Part shown: piece after piece, positions 51,818 to 59,152 of the stretch
How the letters are laid out: each line of letters starts with the position of its first letter
How positions within the stretch are numbered: position 1 is the stretch's first letter
From: Sphingomonas albertensis
GTDB taxonomy: Bacteria > Pseudomonadota > Alphaproteobacteria > Sphingomonadales > Sphingomonadaceae
NCBI RefSeq assembly: GCF_014358075.1
Contig: NZ_JACONT010000008.1
Span: forward strand, 1 to 64,000
DNA: 64,000 nt
Direction: 5' to 3'
Position numbers and translations under genes: made by a program
The notes under the pieces: model-generated
What the model was told of the DNA's origin: nothing
Databases searched by the model: none
The model's input: only the letters and a program-made list of their open reading frames with translations

Positions 51818-53868
51818 ACGGGCAGACCGGAAAGGGGCAGAACTACGTACCCGTTCTTCCCGAGGTTCGTCCGCTTGTGATTCCTGTCACGCCTGCCGGG
51901 GACGAAACTCTCATCGGGCTGATCGCCAGGTCGACCGCCGCCAATGTGCTCGGCCGCACATCCATAATACTCAAGGAAGTCGGTGTCGATCTCCATCACC
52001 CCGGCACCGTTGGGCAGAAGATCGGCAGTCTCCTCGATCGCCTCGCGGAAAAGATAGGTTGCGACGTCGAGATGCTCAGACACCGTCTGCATCCGTATAC
52101 CCCTGAAGCCTTGGCCAAGACGAAAAATAAAAACGCCAATTTCCAATGGCCCGTTCAGTGGGGATCAGGCTCCTTGCTACGCCACCACGTACTGCTTGAT
52201 CGGCGTCGTATAGCCCCCACGACTTTGGCTACCTCAAATCATCATCGGTGGCATTGGCTCTGCACTCTCCTTCCATACTGCCCTTTCAGCCTCGAGCGGC
52301 TCGTCGATACATGCCTGGCATGCGGAACTGCCCTGAGATGGCGACAAGCGAGGGGTATCGGAAGGTGCGAAAAATGCCGGGTTGATATCGCCCCCTCGTC
52401 CGAGCCTGCGCTGGATGAACATCTTGCTGCGGACTACCGGGCTTTCGCACGTTTGATCTCGCCGACGCCCGGTGAACGCGAGACGGCTCTGACTGCCCTT
52501 CATCCCGATCTGAACATGATAAGTCCGACCTCACTGATCAGTTTCATCTGCCGTATCGGGTGGATTCTGGGCAGTCACAGCGATCTGGACTGGTCGTTCT
52601 CGCCGGCCTCGCTCGATCAACCAGCGCTCGCCGAAGCCGTATCGGTCGGAACCGGAACGCTGGGGAACTGGCCGGACGGCCTGAGATCCACCGTCGCCGA
52701 CAGGTTGCGTGGCACGGTTGGCGACGAGAGGCACGTCATCCTCAACCGCATCCGCAAGCTCGGCGACCGTTATGCCCCAACGGACATGGCGAAACTGGTC
52801 CGCGATGCGCTGCCCGAGGCATTCAAGATGACGCAGCGCGCGATGTCGTTCGAGATGCCGACCATGCTGTCTTGCGACATCTGCAAGCTGACCGGCATCG
52901 ATGTCGACGACGTGCGACGCCTTGAGGCGGCCGGCATCTTCACGACGATCGAGACCCGGGTGGGTCAACGGCGGCATGTTCAGTTCTCCAGGGCGGAAGT
53001 TCACGAGTTCGCAAGGCACAAGAAGGGGTCTCAGCGTGCCACGAGGATGGCCGAAGCTCTCGGCGTTCCCAGATACGCGATCGAACAGTTGCTTGGACAC
53101 GGGGAGGTCGTGCGAGAGACGCACCCCGGTCTTCTCATCCACGATGACAATCTCAGGCTCGTTACCAGTACGGTCGATGCCCTTTTCAAAGATCTCAATG
53201 GTGTCGCGCGAAAGGGCAGTCCGCCCGAAGACGCGATCCCGCTTTGGAACGCGTCGAGGGCGACGGGCGGCAGGATGAAGAATTGGGGCGAAACTCTGCG
53301 CCTGTTGCGTAGCGGAGCGATCCACTTCTGGCTCATACCCGACGATCAGCGTTCGCAAGCTCGACACTCGAAGTACGTCAGACGCATTCTCGTCGTTCCC
53401 GGCAAAGTAATACCGGTCCTGAGCTCGGAATTTGACGCCGCGTTGCTCAAGGGCGTGCCGACCGCAGACGTTATGTCGCAAGTAGACGCTGCGGAGCTGC
53501 TCAACATCGACGCGGTGCAGATGAAGCGTGTGGCCGAGTCCGGCGATCTGACGTTCTCCGGCCATGGCAAGGCTCTGTGGGCGAAAAAGAACGACGTACT
53601 CGAGCTCGCCCTAGCCTACATTTCCAGTCCCGAAGCGGCTTACCTGCTTGGAGGTCCGGTGCGATCATTTGCGAAACGCCTCTACGCGAGAACGGATCTA
53701 CGCCGAGGCAGCGTCGGCTGGCTGCGCGAGGACATCGCCCGCGAATTCGACAACCTCAAGGTCGGCGACGTGCCCGTGTTCGATAAATGGCGCGGTCCCG
53801 GAGGCCGGTTCTCGCTGGCATCGCGCGCCAATTCACGGTCAGGACAACGAAACTCGCTGGAAGTCTAG
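51814..53868 (+). CDS. tniQ: TniQ/TnsD-type target-selection protein
   Basis: 684-residue protein starting with a TniQ domain: ETLIGLIARSTAANVLGRTS, then WHWLCTLLPYCPFSLERLVD and a zinc-ribbon-like pair CLACG...GRCEKC about 15 residues apart. The remaining 400 residues resemble the helical DNA-binding part of TnsD-like proteins, including repeated helix-turn-helix-like segments (VDDVRRLEAAGIFTTIETRV; ADVMSQVDAAELLNIDAVQM). Such long TniQ proteins usually recognise a fixed chromosomal target site. It is the last gene of the operon. The expected right end of the transposon should lie a little downstream. Confidence 0.82.
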   Translation: MNGQTGKGQNYVPVLPEVRPLVIPVTPAGDETLIGLIARSTAANVLGRTSIILKEVGVDLHHPGTVGQKIGSLLDRLAEKIGCDVEMLRHRLHPYTPEALAKTKNKNANFQWPVQWGSGSLLRHHVLLDRRRIAPTTLATSNHHRWHWLCTLLPYCPFSLERLVDTCLACGTALRWRQARGIGRCEKCRVDIAPSSEPALDEHLAADYRAFARLISPTPGERETALTALHPDLNMISPTSLISFICRIGWILGSHSDLDWSFSPASLDQPALAEAVSVGTGTLGNWPDGLRSTVADRLRGTVGDERHVILNRIRKLGDRYAPTDMAKLVRDALPEAFKMTQRAMSFEMPTMLSCDICKLTGIDVDDVRRLEAAGIFTTIETRVGQRRHVQFSRAEVHEFARHKKGSQRATRMAEALGVPRYAIEQLLGHGEVVRETHPGLLIHDDNLRLVTSTVDALFKDLNGVARKGSPPEDAIPLWNASRATGGRMKNWGETLRLLRSGAIHFWLIPDDQRSQARHSKYVRRILVVPGKVIPVLSSEFDAALLKGVPTADVMSQVDAAELLNIDAVQMKRVAESGDLTFSGHGKALWAKKNDVLELALAYISSPEAAYLLGGPVRSFAKRLYARTDLRRGSVGWLREDIAREFDNLKVGDVPVFDKWRGPGGRFSLASRANSRSGQRNSLEV

Positions 53869-55303
53869 TTCGCGGTGTGACGACCGTTGTCGTGGCGTGC
53901 ATCGAAAGAGGAAAACGGAACCGCAAGATGCGGACCGCCCGCGCCAGCTCTTAGCGGCGTGCCCCCTCGTCACGCCCAGCAACCAATTCAAACGGTGGGC
54001 TGCGTCGAGGATCGGACGGTACATTCGGAGATGAGTTTATGATGAACATCGCATTTTTTGAGTTTCTTGGCTGCTTAATCAATACCGAACATCGTCAATC
54101 TGCCGGTTCCCGCCCCGGTAGATGATATCGGCGTGAAAAGTGCAACGGTCACCCGTCAGTTGGGTGAACGAGATCTCGATGGCACTACGGTCGCATGCCG
54201 CCGTTGCCCGGCACGATCAAGTTCAGGCCGTCATTCACATTCGCCGAGTGTATCCACGCTGCGGCTGCTCCGACGTTCATGATCGTGAGGGCGATATCGT
54301 CGGGCGTGGTCGTCGAAAGGTACATGCCGACGTGGCCCCGGGTCTGCAAAGGGCTCATCCCGATCGCCGGCAGCGGACTCTCGGAGTGCGATCCAAAGTC
54401 GAGCAAGGGATGCAAAGCCGGTGAGATAGGCGACGACCGCTCCGAAACTGGAGACCCTCAAGCCATTGATCGCGATGAGGTTCGCACGGGACGCCACATC
54501 CGGGCAGCGCACGCCATCCCCTTCGGGCACATTCTCACGGCCTTCTTCTGCCATGCCCTCGCCGTTGCTCTGCTCTTTTCTCGGGGCGGGGCGCTTGGCG
54601 ACAGATCCCGCAATCTTGTCGCTGGCGGTATCCTTGCTAGCTCGGTGTACTCCTCATTCTGAATCTGTTCTACTCGCACCGTTATCGCCACCGATGGACG
54701 CCAGAAGAGAAAGTACCCAGCGACCGAGCAGCAGACGAAAACAGTACGCCTCAGACAATCTTCAACTCACGCCTCCAAAGCGATCCGCCGCGCGAGCCAC
54801 CTCGAGCAAGTACGTTAAGATGCCGTACTCTAGGATCCCCGGAATAGCCGAGACCGCGGCAGGACGCCCGGCGACGCCTGCGGGCTCGAAACGGAACGGC
54901 GTTGATCTCTCCGAAAACACCAGCTCGTAGCCGACCGATTGATGGCCTGTCGGCAGGATCGTCGATGCGAGACTTACGGACCGCCAATACGCCTCCGCCC
55001 CGCGCGTCATGTTGCAGCAGCCCGCGCGACCTTCACGGCGCGTGGTGCCAAACAGCCGCTTGATATGCGAACCGCGGACGGACTTGACCGCTTTAGCATT
55101 AGCACTCCCCGACTGACCGGCCGGGGTTGCTGTAAGCGTGTACTCCATGACATGAAGCCATGCTAAGCTTTGCTTGGTTAGCTTGTATGACGGTCTCACG
55201 CCTCGTAGCGTCAGGTCACGGCAAGAGTGCGCCAATACTTTTTGCGCCGCATCGTATACACATAAGAGAATTCGCCGCGTTGTAACCTATATCAAGGCAA
55301 AGC
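53869..55303. other. gene-poor region downstream of tniQ
   Basis: 1.4 kb without a confident intact gene. An AT-richer patch at about 54030-54090 follows tniQ and would be the expected place of a transposon end, but I could not match it to a left end. The minus strand at 54079-54554 carries protein-like text in three different frames (see that entry). Frames at 54751-55235 are open but show no motif. No tRNA was recognised. Confidence 0.4.
54079..54554 (-). pseudogene. possible degraded gene in three frames
   Basis: Three successive minus-strand frames give protein-like text: ANLIAINGLRVSSFGAVVAY (54231-54554 frame), then MYLSTTTPDDIALTIMNVGA (54185-54415 frame), then AIEISFTQLTGDRCTFHADI ending DDVRY at 54079. 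Together they could be a single gene broken by two frameshifts, next to the presumed transposon end. The product is not recognised, and chance open frames in GC-rich DNA remain possible. Confidence 0.22.
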
Positions 55304-56116
55304 TTGTCGTTTAGTCCACCGCAAGGTGTGAACGGGATCGTCCCGCCCGGCATTTTGCGAAGATATATAATCCGCCATCCCCTCGCCCTCTGGATATCCA
55401 GACTCGACGCACACGTCGTCCTCGATGCGGCGGACCGGTCGAGCATTTTAAAGCTGCCGGTCTCCATGCGGAGCTATGACGGTTCGAGCGATATCTTCAG
55501 CCAGGGCGTCAGGCCGGAGATGGTGGCGTTTCTGACGCGCGGCTACACGGTCGGACAGCTGATGGATGACGACGGGAAGGGCCAGATCCTGTCGCTCGGC
55601 ATCCCGGGCGATGCGCTGGGGCTCGAGCATCTGTATCTGCGAGAGGCCGATTACGATACGCGGGTGCTCGGCACGGCGGAGGTCGCGCTGGTGTCGCGGC
55701 GAGACCTAGCGGATCTCGCATCACAACGTCCGGCGATCGCACAGGCGTTTGCGGTAAGCCAGGCGATCGACGCGGCGATCACCCGGGAATGGCTGCGCAA
55801 TGTCGGCAGCCGCGACGGTCTGCGGCGTATCGCGCATTTCCTCTGCGAATTCGCATGCCGGATCGATGCCCGCGGGCTGAAGACCGACGACTGCTACGAA
55901 CTCCCCCTGTCGCAGCAGCAGATCGGCCGGGCGACGGGAATGACCGCGGTGCACGTCAACCGGATGCTCAAGACGCTCCACACCGCCGGCCTGATCGAAC
56001 GCAGCTGGCGCAACGTCCGGTTCCCTCGCTGGGACCGGTTGCGCGAGATCGCCGGCTTTTCCGACGCCTATCTGCACGCGGGGCCCCCGCTCGCGAAAGC
56101 GCCTGTGCGCGCCTAA
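55304..56116 (+). CDS. Crp/Fnr-family transcriptional regulator
   Basis: 270-residue regulator with an N-terminal cNMP-like sensor (VAFLTRGYTVGQLMDDDGKG, ILSLGIPGDALGLEHLYL) and a C-terminal winged helix (LPLSQQQIGRATGMTAVHVN, RMLKTLHTAGLIERSW). The TTG at 55304 is used because the frame opens there with AAGG upstream; GTG 55328 is an alternative. There is no obvious Cys cluster for an FeS sensor. Its stop interleaves with that of the convergent Crp/Fnr gene (CTAA at 56113-56116). Confidence 0.85.
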   Translation: MSFSPPQGVNGIVPPGILRRYIIRHPLALWISRLDAHVVLDAADRSSILKLPVSMRSYDGSSDIFSQGVRPEMVAFLTRGYTVGQLMDDDGKGQILSLGIPGDALGLEHLYLREADYDTRVLGTAEVALVSRRDLADLASQRPAIAQAFAVSQAIDAAITREWLRNVGSRDGLRRIAHFLCEFACRIDARGLKTDDCYELPLSQQQIGRATGMTAVHVNRMLKTLHTAGLIERSWRNVRFPRWDRLREIAGFSDAYLHAGPPLAKAPVRA

Positions 56117-56838
56117 CCGCCCAACGGCACCAGTCGTGCGTGGAGATAGGCGCTGTCGAACCGGGCAGCGTCCTTCAACCCCTCGAAATCGAGCATCAGC
56201 AGACGGTTCTTGGCGGCATCGACGAGCCCGCTCCGCTTGAGCGCCCTGATCGTGCGGTTGACGTGCACCGAAGTCAGCCCGAGCGCCTCGCCGACATCGG
56301 TCTGGGTCAGCGGCATGAAGAAATCGCCATTCCCCTCCCGCGCGACCGCGCCGGCGCGGATGTAGAGCTCGCAGAACAGGTGCGCGATCCGGCTATAGGC
56401 CTCGCGCGCGCCGATATTCACCAGCCATTCGCGCAGGATGCCCTCGTCGACCAGCGTGCACCACCACAGCGCCTGCGCGACCCGGGGGTGGTTCTCGATG
56501 ATCGCCAGCATGTCGTTCGCCGGGATCGAGACGACCTGCCCCTCCGACATCATCGAGATGCTGTGGTCCATCTTCTCGAGAATGAACACGTGCGTGTCGC
56601 ACAGATCCCCCGGCATCAGGAACGCAACGATCTGTCGCTTTCCGTCGGGCAGGATCTTGTAGCGTTGCGCCCAGCCTTCGAGGATCAGGAAGACATGTGT
56701 CGGGTCGTCGCCCTCGCGGATCAGGTGCTGGCCGCGGACGACGGGACGCGTCACCATCGTCAGGCGATCGAGCGCGGCACGGTCCTGGTCGTCGAACTTT
56801 GCCCAGCGGCGTAATTTCCGGGTGAGGATATCGCTCAT
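56113..56838 (-). CDS. Crp/Fnr-family transcriptional regulator
   Basis: 241-residue regulator. The sensor domain contains FLILEGWAQRYKILPDGKRQ and IVAFLMPGDLCDTHVFILEK; the winged helix is MPLTQTDVGEALGLTSVHVN with RTIRALKRSGLVDA. It is typical of sphingomonad Crp/Fnr proteins without FNR cysteines. It is convergent with the paralogous regulator, their stop codons sharing bases, and divergent from the two-partner secretion genes, whose expression it may affect. Confidence 0.88.
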   Translation of the reverse strand: MSDILTRKLRRWAKFDDQDRAALDRLTMVTRPVVRGQHLIREGDDPTHVFLILEGWAQRYKILPDGKRQIVAFLMPGDLCDTHVFILEKMDHSISMMSEGQVVSIPANDMLAIIENHPRVAQALWWCTLVDEGILREWLVNIGAREAYSRIAHLFCELYIRAGAVAREGNGDFFMPLTQTDVGEALGLTSVHVNRTIRALKRSGLVDAAKNRLLMLDFEGLKDAARFDSAYLHARLVPLGG

Positions 56839-57406
56839 TCGTTACTCATTGCCGCGCGGTATCATGGATTTAGACAAACACGAATGTCGCTCGGAGTCCT
56901 CATGATCGCCGCGACCTTGCCTCGGCCCGGTTCCGCCCGATCGATGGAAGCCGCTACTACCCCACGTCGCGCGTCCCATGGCGCCCCTCCACTCAACACT
57001 CCTTCTTCAGACAGAAGAACGAGCCAAAGCGTCGAAGATCTACGCCGATTCTTACTCATCGGAGCGTTTTAAGCATTGTTTAGCCACGACGCTGTGCCGC
57101 AGAAAATTTCAAATCCGTGGCAATTGTAAGGTTAAGACAATGTTATCATAGATTTGTCTTGAATTACTGTTTTCATTGACATACATAGGTTAAGCCGATC
57201 CTAGTGTAAGCCACACACCGCGAGCCCCCGCGGCCGGCGACACTCTAGCCATTCTACGCTTGCCCCTAAGTTCGATGGTGACGGGGATCGTCCTCTGCGG
57301 TGTCGAAGGCTTTATCCTCTTTTCGGCGCTTTCCCCATTTCAAACGGCTCCCGCTGCTGCGGATGGGAGAACCGTGTCTTCCTCCGCGGTGACTTTCGAG
57401 GTGTTC
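56839..57406. other. divergent intergenic region upstream of tpsB-like gene
   Basis: About 570 bp between the Crp/Fnr start and the secretion gene start. The part from 57110 to 57210 is markedly AT-rich and includes CATTGACATACATAGG, whose TTGACA is a candidate -35, with CCTAGT 17-18 bases later. No small gene with recognisable motifs was found in either half. Confidence 0.4.
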
Positions 57407-59086
57407 ATGTACAAGTCGACCCTTTGGGCCGCCGCGCTTGCGGCTGTGAGCCCGGCTGCCCTGTTGGTTTCGACTCAAGCGGAGGCGCAGGTCCCGATCG
57501 GTGCCGGCGGTCAGCTTCAGCAGATCCCGCCCGCACCGCTCAACGACCAGCCCGCGCCCGATCTCGGCTTCGAGCGCAAGACGCCCGTCGTCGTTCCCGC
57601 TACCGGTGGTCCCAGGACGCTCGTCCGATCGCTGCGTGTGACAGGTGCGACGCTGTTTCCCGAGGCCGACCTGATCGCCGCGACCGGGTTCGTCCCCAAC
57701 AGCGAACTCGACCTATCCGAGATGAAGACGCTCGCCGCGCGGATCACCGACTATTATACGAGCCGCGGTTATTTCGTCGCGAACGCCTACCTGCCTGAGC
57801 AGGACGTGCAGAGCGGCGCGGTCACGATCGCGGTGATCGAAGGGCGCTTCGGCGCGATCGGCATCAAGAACGAGTCGCGGCTATCGGACAGCGTCGCGAA
57901 CGGCATCCTCGATGGGCTGGACGTCGGCGATCCGGTCGCGGTCGCGCCGCTCGAGCGTCGCCTGCTGATGCTGTCGGACCTGCCCGGCGTACGGGTGCGA
58001 TCGACGCTCAGCCCCGGCACCGCGGTCGGCACGTCCGACCTGCTGGTCGACATCACTCCCGGCCGGAGCATTACCGGCAGCGTCGAGGCCGACAATGCCG
58101 GCAACCGCTACACCGGCGCCTACCGCGTCGGCGGATCGGTCAACTGGAACAACCCGACCGGCTCGGGCGATGTGCTGAGCCTGCGCGCACTGACGTCTTT
58201 CTCGGGGCTCGCCTACGGCCGCGCATCGTACCAGGCACCGATCGGCCAGGTCACGCTGGGCGTCGCCTTCGCGCATCTCGAATACTCGCTCGGCAAGGAG
58301 TTCGACAGCCTCGACGGCAGCGGCAACGCCGATGTCGCCAGTGTCTATGCCAGCTATCCGCTGATCCGCTCGCGCGACAACAATCTGTACGTGACCGTCG
58401 GCGGCGACGTGAAGTGGTTCGAGGACAAGATCGGCATCGTCGATACCACCAGCTATCGCCGCGCGCAGGTGATCACCGCAGGGCTCAGCGGCGACCAGCA
58501 CGACACGCTTCTGGGCGGCGGCTGGAGCGCGTACTCGCTGAGCTATTCGGTCGGCAATCTCGACATCCGCGGCGCGTACGAGCGTTCGATCGACGCGCTG
58601 ACCGCACGCACCGACGGCAGCTACGGGAAGCTGCAGTTCAGCTTCGCGCGGTTGCAGACGATCGCCGGGCCACTGTCGCTGTTCGCCTCCGCCCGCGGGC
58701 AGATCGCGTTCAGCAACCTCGACATCTCTGAGCGGATGGAACTGGGCGGCGCCTATGCCGTGCGCGCCTATCCCGAGGGCGAGGCGTATGGCGACCAGGG
58801 CTATGTCGCCACCGCCGAAGCGCGGCTGGCGCTGCCGCAGGTGGTGCCGGGTGCACTCCAGCTGTTCGGATTCGTCGACGTCGGCGAGGTCGATTACGTC
58901 AAGCACCCGTATTTCACCGGCTCCAACCACGCGAAGCGCAGCGCGTACGGCGCGGGCCTGAGCTGGGCGGGACCGTACGGGATCGCCGCCCGGGCGACCT
59001 ATGCGCGCAAACTCGGCGACGAGGACGCGACGTCCGCCCCCGACAAGTCGGGCCGCGCCTGGTTCCAGGTTTCGAAGACCTTCTGA
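57407..59086 (+). CDS. TpsB-type (ShlB/FhaC/HecB) outer-membrane transporter
   Basis: 559-residue two-partner secretion pore. After a signal peptide (ending TQAEAQ) come two POTRA-like domains (SLRVTGATLFPEADLIAATG; GAVTIAVIEGRFGAIGIKNE) and a 16-strand barrel with the conserved loop region YAVRAYPEGEAYGDQGY, matching the VRGY/F signature of the family, and a terminal Phe (AWFQVSKTF). ATG 57407 with GAGG upstream starts the signal peptide; the frame is open further upstream to 57260. It should export the haemagglutinin-like protein encoded 66 bp downstream. Confidence 0.9.
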   Translation: MYKSTLWAAALAAVSPAALLVSTQAEAQVPIGAGGQLQQIPPAPLNDQPAPDLGFERKTPVVVPATGGPRTLVRSLRVTGATLFPEADLIAATGFVPNSELDLSEMKTLAARITDYYTSRGYFVANAYLPEQDVQSGAVTIAVIEGRFGAIGIKNESRLSDSVANGILDGLDVGDPVAVAPLERRLLMLSDLPGVRVRSTLSPGTAVGTSDLLVDITPGRSITGSVEADNAGNRYTGAYRVGGSVNWNNPTGSGDVLSLRALTSFSGLAYGRASYQAPIGQVTLGVAFAHLEYSLGKEFDSLDGSGNADVASVYASYPLIRSRDNNLYVTVGGDVKWFEDKIGIVDTTSYRRAQVITAGLSGDQHDTLLGGGWSAYSLSYSVGNLDIRGAYERSIDALTARTDGSYGKLQFSFARLQTIAGPLSLFASARGQIAFSNLDISERMELGGAYAVRAYPEGEAYGDQGYVATAEARLALPQVVPGALQLFGFVDVGEVDYVKHPYFTGSNHAKRSAYGAGLSWAGPYGIAARATYARKLGDEDATSAPDKSGRAWFQVSKTF

Positions 59087-59152
59087 CCGCGCCGCTAACG
59101 CTGCTGGCACCCCCAATTTTGCGGCCATCCGCCGCCACCAAGGATACCGCTC

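Noticed and set aside
45263..53868. CRISPR-associated transposon
   Set aside because: No Cas genes and no regularly spaced repeats were seen in the window near the tns genes.
54751..55235. 157-codon minus-strand frame after tniQ
   Set aside because: No domain, no ribosome-binding site and no conserved pattern; left as unassigned intergenic sequence.
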